DNA from: Actinomycetes bacterium
GTDB taxonomy: Bacteria; Actinomycetota; Actinomycetes; S36-B12; GCA-2699445
NCBI GenBank assembly: GCA_022600255.1
Contig: JAHZKU010000129.1
Span: 1 to 9,873, forward strand
DNA: 9,873 bases
Direction of reading: 5' to 3'
Of the stretch, positions 1 to 6,189 are shown in pieces (position 1 is the stretch's first letter; each line of letters opens with the position of its first letter). The notes below the pieces were generated by a model. The model saw nothing but the letters and a program-made list of their open reading frames with translations. It had not been told where the DNA came from and did not search any database. A program made the translations under genes and the position numbers.

Positions 1-111
1 CACCAAGACTTCTATCTCAAGAGCTCGGACAGGTACGAGGCGTACACAGGGGCGTCTGGCCGGGCGGACTTCAAGGAACGGGTGTGGGGCGAGATCCAAG
101 AGTCGGAATGA
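1..111 (+). CDS. msrA: Peptide-methionine (S)-S-oxide reductase, C-terminal end (partial)
   Basis: Frame 1 is open from the left edge to a TGA at 109-111 and gives the last 36 residues of a protein whose start lies outside the window. The segment begins HQDFYLKSSDRYEAY, continues with SGR at residues 19-21 of the fragment, and has RVWGE near the end. From memory this matches the C-terminal part of MsrA proteins of the type that read AEDYHQDYYxKNPxRYxxY, then SGRDQF, then VWG. MsrA reduces methionine-S-sulfoxide in oxidised proteins and uses thioredoxin as electron donor. The catalytic GCFWG motif would be upstream and is not visible, so activity cannot be judged. The family call rests only on this tail. 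The next gene is 200 bases away, so an operon link is not shown. Confidence 0.72.
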   Translation, partial: HQDFYLKSSDRYEAYTGASGRADFKERVWGEIQESE

Positions 112-311
112 ACCTAACCGGCTCCCGGGTTCACCGGCAACGTGAAGCGCACGGGTCTGGTTTTCCAGGGTCGCGGGATAGACACGGTCGCCGCAACGTC
201 AGTTGGCCAGCGCCCGAGTATCGCGCTTGTCTTACGGCCCGGTCGTAGGTTGCTCCGAACGTGCACACGTCCGGGACACAACAGCGGGCGTTGTAGCACG
301 ATGGCATAGTG
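112..311. other. Intergenic region, MsrA to lipoprotein
   Basis: This 200-base gap carries no supportable gene. It holds one clear symmetric element, the dyad at 255-274. No T-rich terminator is visible behind the MsrA stop. Minus-strand open frames across this stretch have no recognisable protein character and no Shine-Dalgarno site. Confidence 0.5.
255..274. promoter_or_regulatory. Inverted repeat upstream of lipoprotein gene (possible operator)
   Basis: CCGAACGTG at 255-263 and CACGTCCGG at 266-274 are inverted copies around a CA centre, matching in 8 of 9 positions. The element ends 37 bases before the ATG at 312, where a promoter would be expected, so it could be the binding site of a dimeric repressor or activator. 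No regulator is identified, and chance symmetry in GC-rich DNA remains possible. Confidence 0.3.
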
Positions 312-842
312 ATGCGTCTGGTTGTTCTGATCGCGGCGGCAATACTCGCGGCCGGCTGTGCGGGCCAAGTTTCGCCGGACTCCATTTCGGCCACGGAGGA
401 CGATGCCAGCGGCCCGCCAGCGTCAAACTCCCCTGCGACAGCCCTGGGCTCGCATGGGTCCGCGCCGTCGAGTACTGGGCCAAAGGAGCCTACGTCAGGC
501 CTGCGCTCCATGGCCAGTGCGGCCGAGGCCAGCTACGAGATCAGTCCGGGCATGGCACCAGCCGACCGGAAGGATGGCATTGAATCGACCGTGAACGCTC
601 TCCTTGCCAGGTATGAGGGTCAGGACGTGCAGATTCGTGTCGCGTATCGATATTCGCTTGCGAGCGACCTTAGGGCCGACGCGCCAGTGCTAGTTTCTCC
701 AACCCGGCCCGCTGGCCGGGCATTAGCATCCGAAGTCGCACGGGACGCAAATCTGTGGATCGAGAACCGACAAATGAACAACGGCGAATTGGTCGTCTCG
801 CTGTCGGTGCCCACGAGTGTGGACTCTGTCCCGTTGAGCTAG
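312..842 (+). CDS. Putative secreted lipoprotein of unknown function
   Basis: I do not recognise this protein's family. It has 176 residues when read from the ATG at 312; a GTG directly before it (309) would add one residue. The N-terminus is a classical lipoprotein signal: MRL, a hydrophobic stretch, then the lipobox L-A-A-G-C with the lipidated cysteine at residue 16. Export and anchoring to the outer face of the cytoplasmic membrane are therefore likely. Residues 17-70 are rich in Ser, Pro, Ala and Gly and look like a flexible linker. Residues 70-176 look like a small folded domain with a helical part (DGIESTVNALLARYEG) and beta-strand-like stretches (VQIRVAYRYSL, GELVVSLSV). No Shine-Dalgarno sequence precedes the start. 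The App1-like phosphatase lies 135 bases downstream on the same strand. Confidence 0.72.
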   Translation: MRLVVLIAAAILAAGCAGQVSPDSISATEDDASGPPASNSPATALGSHGSAPSSTGPKEPTSGLRSMASAAEASYEISPGMAPADRKDGIESTVNALLARYEGQDVQIRVAYRYSLASDLRADAPVLVSPTRPAGRALASEVARDANLWIENRQMNNGELVVSLSVPTSVDSVPLS

Positions 843-977
843 CTGGCTCGCCTGCGCTACCGGTCAAGCCACCCAGTGCGGGCCAGTGGGATTCGAGGTC
901 GTTCTCTCTACCATTGGCGGCTGAAACCTGCCCCGGTCCGCCGAGCAAACGTGGCCGAACCCTGAAATGATCGCGAG

Positions 978-2072
978 ATGGTTGATTGGTTGCGATTCGG
1001 CGCAGACATGGAAGATTTGGCGACGCAGACGCTGCGCACCGGCAAACGGGTCACTGGTCTCTTGCGACCAACGGTGATCCAGCCCTACCGCGGCTTTGTG
1101 GTGGACGGGATTGCGAACGTTCGTGCGCGGGTGATGGAGGAACCGGTTTTTGATGCCGAGCCCGGGGGCCTTCGGATAGACGCGACCCTAGCCGCCAACC
1201 TGTTGCGGTGGATCGTGCTAGATATCGCAGGCCTTGATGTCGAGGTCACCGTAGGAGGTAACACTGTCACCGCTACTAGTAACGCGGATGGATTCGTGAT
1301 TGCCAAAGTGCCGGTCAGCGATATGGAACCGGGCTGGCATCAGGTACAGTTCACCGCGACCGATCGCGGCGAAGAGGTGACGGCCCAGGGCCGGGTGGTG
1401 CTGCCGGACCCAACTGCGCGCATCGGGGTGATCACCGACATCGATGACACGATCCTGGCTACCGGAATGACCGAGGGGCTCAAGGCGCTGCAGCGAACCT
1501 TGCTCCGTGACGCCTATGGCCGCAAGCCGATCGCGGGCACGCCGAGCTTGTATCGGGGCCTAGCCCGAGGCACGGACAGTAGTCTTCCGGAATCCACGGT
1601 TTTCTACGTATCCTCCGGGCCGTGGAATCTCTACGACATGCTGGCGCAGTTCTTGGGAGTGCGCGGATTCCCGCGGGGCCCGATCTTCCTGACCGACTGG
1701 CGGCCCGGCGCGCCACCGAGTGACGAAAACCAGAAGTTGTCTGTGCTGCACAAAAGGGCGAGGATTCGCCGAATCCTGGACGCCTACCCAGATCTGAAGT
1801 TTGTGCTGATCGGCGACAACGGGGAGCGCGACCCAGAGGTCTACCAGGAGTTCTTGGACTCCGATCCAGATCGGATCAAGGTGGCGTTAATCCGCGACCT
1901 CACTCCAGACGGGGAAACCGCAGTTCCGTACAACGCCGACGGCACGCTGGATACCAGCGGACTGGTTACGGTCAGCGACTCGATTCAAATGGCTGAGGTG
2001 GCCCACGAACTTGGGCTCATTGACTCCCTCACAGTTGAGGAAGTCATGACCGAGATTGACGCGCGCGTCTGA
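978..2072 (+). CDS. App1-family (DUF2183) phosphatase, putative phosphatidate phosphatase
   Basis: The 364-residue protein carries the DUF2183 domain of yeast phosphatidate phosphatase App1, a HAD-like fold. HAD motif I is DIDDT at 154-158, with D154 the expected nucleophile and D156 the acid/base. Motif II is in FYVSSGPWNLYD (209-220), the motif III lysine is probably K259, and motif IV is LIGDNGERD (277-285). Phosphate transfer would be magnesium-dependent. Removal of phosphate from phosphatidate to give diacylglycerol is the known activity of yeast App1; the substrate of bacterial homologues is an inference. Residues about 85-142 (GLDVEVTVGG to GWHQVQFTATDR) look like a small beta-sandwich ahead of the catalytic domain. 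There is no signal peptide or membrane helix, so it is probably cytosolic or peripheral at the membrane. The Shine-Dalgarno signal is poor; ATG 1008 is an alternative start. Confidence 0.85.
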   Translation: MVDWLRFGADMEDLATQTLRTGKRVTGLLRPTVIQPYRGFVVDGIANVRARVMEEPVFDAEPGGLRIDATLAANLLRWIVLDIAGLDVEVTVGGNTVTATSNADGFVIAKVPVSDMEPGWHQVQFTATDRGEEVTAQGRVVLPDPTARIGVITDIDDTILATGMTEGLKALQRTLLRDAYGRKPIAGTPSLYRGLARGTDSSLPESTVFYVSSGPWNLYDMLAQFLGVRGFPRGPIFLTDWRPGAPPSDENQKLSVLHKRARIRRILDAYPDLKFVLIGDNGERDPEVYQEFLDSDPDRIKVALIRDLTPDGETAVPYNADGTLDTSGLVTVSDSIQMAEVAHELGLIDSLTVEEVMTEIDARV

Positions 2073-2311
2073 GCCTGTCGGCGCTACCGACTCCGACGCG
2101 GAGATCCCGCAAACTTAGTCCGGATCACAAGAACCCTCGGCTAGGTCTGCGGACCTAAGACCGCACGCAGGCGCCACCACCACAATCCACTGCGTCAATC
2201 GAACGGCTCGTTTGCGCGAAAGCGAGATGAAGGCTGCGTGCGTCACCGCCGGCTGGCTATCGAGAGCGTTGGGTGATGGCGGCGTATCCTTGTTAGTGGG
2301 AGATGAGTGTC
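2073..2311. other. Intergenic region, App1-like gene to membrane protein gene
   Basis: This gap of about 240 bases holds two short hairpins just after the App1 stop (2077-2091 and 2142-2157). A TATCCT at 2285-2290 could serve as a -10 box for the next unit, but no matching -35 box is visible at normal spacing. The Shine-Dalgarno site of the membrane protein is GGGAG at 2298-2302. Open frames here have no recognisable product. Confidence 0.45.
2077..2157 (+). terminator. Two small hairpins behind the App1-like gene, weak terminator candidate
   Basis: The first stem is GTCGG/CCGAC (2077-2081 and 2087-2091) with loop CGCTA, starting five bases after the stop codon. The second is a perfect TAGGTC/GACCTA stem (2142-2147 and 2152-2157) with a TGCG loop. 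Neither is followed by a T tract, so these are not textbook intrinsic terminators. They could still end transcription or stabilise the mRNA 3' end. Confidence 0.3.
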
Positions 2312-2845
2312 ATGCTCGCCACACTTGTTGTTGTCGTCTTATTTGGCGTGTTGGTCTGGTGGATCACCGAAAGCTACGTCAAGCACCTACCGTCTGTTGT
2401 TTCGCGATTGCCGGGGGGACAAACGTGGCCTTGGGCGACTGTCCTGGCATTGCTGGCGATTCCCGTCGTCTTGCAGCTGGTGGGTCTGCCCTCGCTGGTT
2501 ACCGATGACCTGTCCGCTGGACAATCGTGGGCGTACGCTTCGCTGTGGTTGGCGCCCCTGTCGTTGGCCTGCATCTGGTTGGCGTGTTACCGCTCAGTGC
2601 GCACGGCCGTGCTGTTGGCTGCGGCTTGGGTTGTGGTCCCCAGCACCGCTCTGTTCCTGTTCTGGATCGCCTGGATGAACAAGCGGGTCGCCAGTCTTGC
2701 GGCCCAGGTGGCGACGGGGGCAGCGCGAGTGGCTGGCGGCCCGACGGTCCTAGGCGCGACGAACGCCTCTGATGTCGGCCGTGGCGGTCGATTCAACGAC
2801 CAAGTGAGTGCCTGGCTAACCGACGCGGGACATCGTGATGGTTAG
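2312..2845 (+). CDS. Four-helix integral membrane protein of unknown function
   Basis: I do not recognise the family. Read from the ATG at 2312 the protein has 177 residues with four hydrophobic segments at about 1-19, 40-59, 73-92 and 98-121. A hydrophilic C-terminal tail of about 55 residues is rich in Ala and Gly. The start is chosen because GGGAG at 2298-2302 lies nine bases before ATG 2312. The in-frame ATG at 2303 touches that site with no spacing and would add only three residues. The stop codon (2843-2845) overlaps the start of the radical SAM gene, so the two are probably translated in a coupled way and work in the same process. There is no signal peptide with a cleavage site, no conserved charged residue inside a helix and no catalytic motif, so transport or enzyme activity cannot be claimed. 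Confidence 0.7.
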   Translation: MLATLVVVVLFGVLVWWITESYVKHLPSVVSRLPGGQTWPWATVLALLAIPVVLQLVGLPSLVTDDLSAGQSWAYASLWLAPLSLACIWLACYRSVRTAVLLAAAWVVVPSTALFLFWIAWMNKRVASLAAQVATGAARVAGGPTVLGATNASDVGRGGRFNDQVSAWLTDAGHRDG

Positions 2846-4073
2846 GCTGCTAGGCGTCCCATTCACCCCTGCGGACCCCGCGCGCACTGCGGCGGAGGTG
2901 TTGGCCGAGTGTGTGGGCCCGCCGGGGTTGTATCTTCATGTGCCGTTCTGCAGCCAACTCTGTCCGTTCTGCCCCTACAACAAGGTGCCGTTTCAGCCCA
3001 GGTTGGCACGCGCCCACATGGGCTTGGTTGAACAGGAGTTGCGCTGGTATACCCAAGCGGCAAGTGAACCGTTCACATCCCTGTACGTGGGTGGGGGAAC
3101 GCCAACCCTGTGCCGCGAGCAACTACGGATGCTTAGCGACGTCCCCGTGGTGGGCGAGCGAGCGATCGAGGTATTGCCGTCCCACATGACCCCGCGCGTC
3201 AGTGCAGAGTTGCAGAAGTTGGGGTTCGACGCAGTCAGTATCGGCGTGCAATCCTTCGACGACGCTGTGCTGCACCACTTGGGTCGACCGACCAATGCGG
3301 CGACCAACCGGCGCGCGGTTGCCGTGGCACGGGAACAGTTCGGATGCGTCGACGTGGACCTGATCTTCGATGTGGCCTATCGGGGTACCGAGGGACTGCT
3401 GGCTGATCTTCGAGAAGCCTTTGCGGCGGGCGTCGACCAAGTCTCCACGTACCCGTTGATGCGTTTCGGCTATACCCCGTTCGGTAAGGCTGACCACGAC
3501 CGTAAAGCCGAACACGCTGTACTGGCGGCGGCGACGGAGCTCGCCCAGCGGCACGGCTATCGGCGAGATTCGGTCTGGACTTTCGTTCGGGAAGGCGGTG
3601 GTGTGTACACGTCCATCACCCGACCGTATTTCGTGGGGGTGGGCGCTGGTGCGGCCACGTTCACGGGCCGGTCCTTCGCCGTCAACCACTTCGGTCTGGA
3701 CCAATACGCCGCTGCCGTGCTGGCGGGTCAGTTGCCTATCGGGCTCATGGCCACGCTGCCGCGCCCGTTGGCGCGCGCCTATCGCAGTTTTTGGCAGGCC
3801 TACACCGGGCGGATCAACTCGGTGGCCGGAGATGAGGCCACCGATAGGCTCCTAGATCACCGGAGCGTGCGTGCGGCGCTCGCCGCGATGCAACGGTTGG
3901 GCTGGGTTGAGACCGAGGCCCAGGGCTACCACCTCACCGATCGTGGCTACGATCGGTATCACGACATCGAAAGGTGGGTAACCTACCACCTCATTGAACC
4001 GCTTTGGGCCCAGATGATGACCGAACATGGCCTCGCGGAAGATTACCCAGAATCGGTCAGCGCGGCCGGGTAG
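2838..4073 (+). CDS. HemW/HemN-like radical SAM protein, divergent
   Basis: This 411-residue protein has the HemN/HemW layout. GLYLHVPFCSQLCPFCPYNK carries the CxxxCxxC cluster cysteines (C38, C42, C45). YVGGGTPT (about 83-90) is the glycine-rich SAM-binding motif, and SIGVQSFDD (134-142) and HLGRPT (147-152) are family signatures. STYPLM is at 203-208, GVGAGA at 267-272, and a HemN_C-like winged-helix domain spans about 310-380. It should reduce SAM to a 5'-deoxyadenosyl radical through a [4Fe-4S] cluster. HemN decarboxylates coproporphyrinogen III and HemW is a haem chaperone. Here DLIFDVAYRGT (174-184) replaces the usual DLIxGLPGQT, and YTSITRPYF (257-265) stands where HemW has its HNxxYW haem-binding motif. 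I also see no fourth HemN-type cysteine after C45, so the substrate is open. GGGA at 2827-2830 favours ATG 2838 over GTG 2835. It overlaps the membrane protein gene by eight bases. Confidence 0.82.
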   Translation: MVRLLGVPFTPADPARTAAEVLAECVGPPGLYLHVPFCSQLCPFCPYNKVPFQPRLARAHMGLVEQELRWYTQAASEPFTSLYVGGGTPTLCREQLRMLSDVPVVGERAIEVLPSHMTPRVSAELQKLGFDAVSIGVQSFDDAVLHHLGRPTNAATNRRAVAVAREQFGCVDVDLIFDVAYRGTEGLLADLREAFAAGVDQVSTYPLMRFGYTPFGKADHDRKAEHAVLAAATELAQRHGYRRDSVWTFVREGGGVYTSITRPYFVGVGAGAATFTGRSFAVNHFGLDQYAAAVLAGQLPIGLMATLPRPLARAYRSFWQAYTGRINSVAGDEATDRLLDHRSVRAALAAMQRLGWVETEAQGYHLTDRGYDRYHDIERWVTYHLIEPLWAQMMTEHGLAEDYPESVSAAG

Positions 4074-4077
4074 GGCG

Positions 4078-4106
4078 CACCTGCCAGATGGCGCGTGTCG
4101 TCTTTT
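4078..4106 (+). terminator. Weak terminator candidate behind the radical SAM gene
   Basis: An imperfect stem pairs CAC..GCC with GGC..GTG around a small AGAT loop, and TCTTTT follows at 4101-4106. Two central mismatches make it weak. Its position directly after the stop codon and the T-rich tail are the only supports. Confidence 0.25.
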
Positions 4107-4188
4107 CCCACTCTTGAGGTGGCGCGACCCTGACCCGGAGTTATTGCGGAGTAGCGATGCCCAGGACTGCAGGTGGCGTCAGCGGTAT

Positions 4189-4217
4189 TTTTCGTCCGGT
4201 AAACATGAGGGTATAGT
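4189..4217 (+). promoter_or_regulatory. Candidate sigma70-type promoter for fadE5
   Basis: TATAGT at 4212-4217 is a good -10 box. TTTTCG at 4189-4194, 17 bases upstream, is a poor -35 box. Transcription would start near 4224 and leave a leader of about 80 bases before the fadE5 ATG. No other -10-like match this good is seen in the gap. Confidence 0.4.
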
Positions 4218-4227
4218 CATATTAACT
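4198..4227. promoter_or_regulatory. 30-base imperfect dyad over the fadE5 -10 box (possible operator)
   Basis: GGTAAACATGA (4198-4208) and TCATATTAACT (4217-4227) are inverted copies matching in 8 of 11 positions around an eight-base centre that contains most of the -10 box. This size and placement suit a repressor such as the TetR-type regulators that often control fatty acid degradation genes. No regulator gene is in the window, so the regulator is inferred only. Confidence 0.35.
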
Positions 4228-4306
4228 TGTGGGTGTCGCACGCTTCCGGGTACGGAGACGAGTGAGTGCGCCGACGGGTCGTTGGCAATCCAAGAAGGGG
4301 AAAAAT

Positions 4307-6154
4307 ATGGGTCACTACAAGAGCAACCTGCGCGACATCGAGTTCAACCTGTTCGAAGTGTTCGGGGCTGGCGAGCGGCTTGGACAGGGTCCTTTCGCCG
4401 ATGTCGACCGGGCCACCGCTATGGATTTCTTGCGGCAGACCGATTCGCTGGCGACTGGGGAACTCGCAGATTGTTTCGCCGAGCTGGATCGCAACCCGCC
4501 GGTTTATGATCCGGAGTCCCGCACGGTAGCGGTGCCGGATGCCTTGAAGTCTGCCTTTGCCACCCTGCATGGTCAGGAAGGCTGGCGCCTTGGCATCGCC
4601 GAGGAACTGGGCGGAATTACTGCGCCGGCGAGTTTGACTTGGTCCCTCGCCGAACTGGTGTTGGGTGCCAACCCGGGGCTCTTCTTTTACATGGGCGGAA
4701 CCGGGATGGGCAACATCTTGTACCACCTCGGCAACGATGAACAGAAGTTGATGGCGCGCCAGATGGTGGAACAGAACTGGGGTGCAACCATGGTGCTTAC
4801 CGAGCCTGATGCCGGCTCGGACGTCGGGGCTGGCACCACTCGGGCCTATCTAAACGAGGACGGCACGTATCGCATTGAGGGAGTGAAGCGATTCATCACT
4901 TCCGGAGAGCACGACCTACAAGACAACATCATGCACCTCGTGTTGGCTCGTCCCGTCGGCGTTCCAGATGCAGGTGGCCCCGGAACGCGAGGTCTGAGTC
5001 TGTTCGCAGTGCCCAAGTATCATTTTGACCCGGAAACGGGTGCGCTGGGAGACCGAAACGGGGTGTTTGCCACCAACGTTGAGCAGAAGATGGGTCTGAA
5101 GGTCTCCACGACGTGTGAAATGTCCTTCGGCGGCGAAACGCCCGCTATCGGAACCCTGGTGGGGGATGTGCACGATGGGATAGCCCAGATGTTCCAGGTC
5201 ATCGAGTGGGCGCGGATGACGGTGGGGACCAAAGCCATTGCCACCCTCAGCACGGGATACCTCAACGCACGGGATTACGCCAAGGATCGGATTCAGGGCG
5301 CGGACCTCACACAGATGTTGGACAAGGAAGCGGATCGCGTGGAGATTCTGGCACATCCTGATGTCCGGCGGTCTTTGCTACTTCAGAAGAGCTACTCCGA
5401 AGGGCTGCGGGCGGTTATGCTCTACACCGCAACCTGGCAGGACAAGATCGCTATGGCTCGGGCCGGCGACACCACCGTTGATTTGCAAGCCTGTGAAGAT
5501 ATGAATGACCTGCTCCTGCCCATCGTGAAGGGGGCGGGGTCGGAAAGGTCCTACGAAATGTTGGCGCACAGCCTGCAGACGTTCGGAGGCTCGGGTTACC
5601 TGCAGGACTATCCGATCGAACAGTATTTGCGTGACGCCAAGATCGACACCTTGTACGAGGGAACCACAGCGATTCAAGGATTGGATCTGTTTTTCCGCAA
5701 GATGGTGCGCAACCAGTTCAAGGCCCTGTTTCAACTTGCTGGGGAGATCACAGAAACCGTTAAGGGGGGCACGGACGGCGATGGTCTTGCAGCAGAACGC
5801 ATCCTGTTGGGTACTGCATTAGAGGATGTTCAGGCTTCAATCGGGAAACTGGGCGAGTGGGCGCTTGCGTCTCAGGAGACTCCGAAGGAGTTGTACAAAG
5901 TTGGGCTAAACACCACGCCCTTGCTCCTAATGATGGGCGACCTGCTGATCGGGTGGCTGCTAGTGCGGCAAGCCGAGATTGCCCAGGCCGCACTAGCCGA
6001 CGGCGCCAAGGAGAGTGATCGTGATTTTTACGCGGGCAAGGTCGCGGTTGCCAAGTGGTTTGCGCATCATCGACTGCCGCTGTTGACGGCCGAGAAGGCA
6101 GCAATCACGAACACGAACGCGGACATCATGGCGCTTCCCAACGGCGCCTTCTAG
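4307..6154 (+). CDS. fadE5: FadE5-like acyl-CoA dehydrogenase
   Basis: The 615-residue flavoprotein resembles mycobacterial FadE5 (about 611 residues) from end to end. It should catalyse the first step of beta-oxidation, oxidising acyl-CoA to trans-2-enoyl-CoA with FAD and passing electrons to ETF. The N-terminal extension MGHYKSNLRDIEFNLFEV (1-18) is typical of this subgroup. Next come WGATMVLTEPDAGSDVG (158-174, FAD and substrate site), VKRFITSG, QTFGGSG (424-430) and DYPIEQYLRDAKI. The Y-E-G-T motif carries the catalytic base, E451. A further C-terminal domain ends with FYxGKVAVAKWFA and DIMALPNGAF. ATG 4307 is chosen because homology starts there and AAGAAGGGG lies six bases upstream; the 26 in-frame codons before it look non-coding. 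FadE5 proteins accept a broad range of chain lengths; the range here is inferred. It appears to be transcribed alone and converges on the beta-propeller gene. Confidence 0.93.
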   Translation: MGHYKSNLRDIEFNLFEVFGAGERLGQGPFADVDRATAMDFLRQTDSLATGELADCFAELDRNPPVYDPESRTVAVPDALKSAFATLHGQEGWRLGIAEELGGITAPASLTWSLAELVLGANPGLFFYMGGTGMGNILYHLGNDEQKLMARQMVEQNWGATMVLTEPDAGSDVGAGTTRAYLNEDGTYRIEGVKRFITSGEHDLQDNIMHLVLARPVGVPDAGGPGTRGLSLFAVPKYHFDPETGALGDRNGVFATNVEQKMGLKVSTTCEMSFGGETPAIGTLVGDVHDGIAQMFQVIEWARMTVGTKAIATLSTGYLNARDYAKDRIQGADLTQMLDKEADRVEILAHPDVRRSLLLQKSYSEGLRAVMLYTATWQDKIAMARAGDTTVDLQACEDMNDLLLPIVKGAGSERSYEMLAHSLQTFGGSGYLQDYPIEQYLRDAKIDTLYEGTTAIQGLDLFFRKMVRNQFKALFQLAGEITETVKGGTDGDGLAAERILLGTALEDVQASIGKLGEWALASQETPKELYKVGLNTTPLLLMMGDLLIGWLLVRQAEIAQAALADGAKESDRDFYAGKVAVAKWFAHHRLPLLTAEKAAITNTNADIMALPNGAF

Positions 6155-6156
6155 CT

Positions 6157-6189
6157 GCGGGTGGCTTGTTAGGTTTCGAGGCTACCTGC
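6157..6189 (+). terminator. Hairpin in the convergent fadE5 / beta-propeller junction
   Basis: GCGGGTGGC (6157-6165) can pair with GCTACCTGC (6181-6189) over nine positions, two of them G-U, with a 15-base loop. It starts two bases after the fadE5 stop and runs into the last codons of the opposing gene. No T tract follows, and the wobble pairs work only in plus-strand RNA, so it would serve fadE5 alone. Confidence 0.25.

Larger units (their letters stand above)
4074..4306. other. Intergenic region with fadE5 control signals
   Basis: This 233-base gap separates the radical SAM gene from fadE5. The first 35 bases contain a weak hairpin. The middle contains the most AT-rich patch in the neighbourhood (about 4186-4227), with promoter-like and operator-like features. 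The last bases contain a strong Shine-Dalgarno site, AAGAAGGGG at 4292-4300. An open frame upstream of and in phase with fadE5 is not part of the protein, since homology begins at the ATG at 4307. Confidence 0.5.

Noticed and set aside
114..511. Minus-strand open frames across the MsrA-lipoprotein gap
   Set aside because: The products are rich in Arg and Pro, lack any recognisable motif and lie partly opposite the lipoprotein gene. They look like chance open frames in GC-rich DNA.
2212..2508. 98-codon plus-strand open frame overlapping the membrane protein start
   Set aside because: It has no Shine-Dalgarno site and an irregular composition, and it overlaps the better supported four-helix membrane protein in another frame.
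3123..3704. 193-codon minus-strand open frame opposite the radical SAM gene
   Set aside because: It lies wholly inside a gene with clear family motifs and has no domain character of its own.
4229..4306. In-frame 26-codon extension upstream of fadE5
   Set aside because: FadE5 homology starts at the ATG at 4307, a strong Shine-Dalgarno site sits at 4292-4300, and the candidate promoter start near 4224 leaves this stretch as leader.
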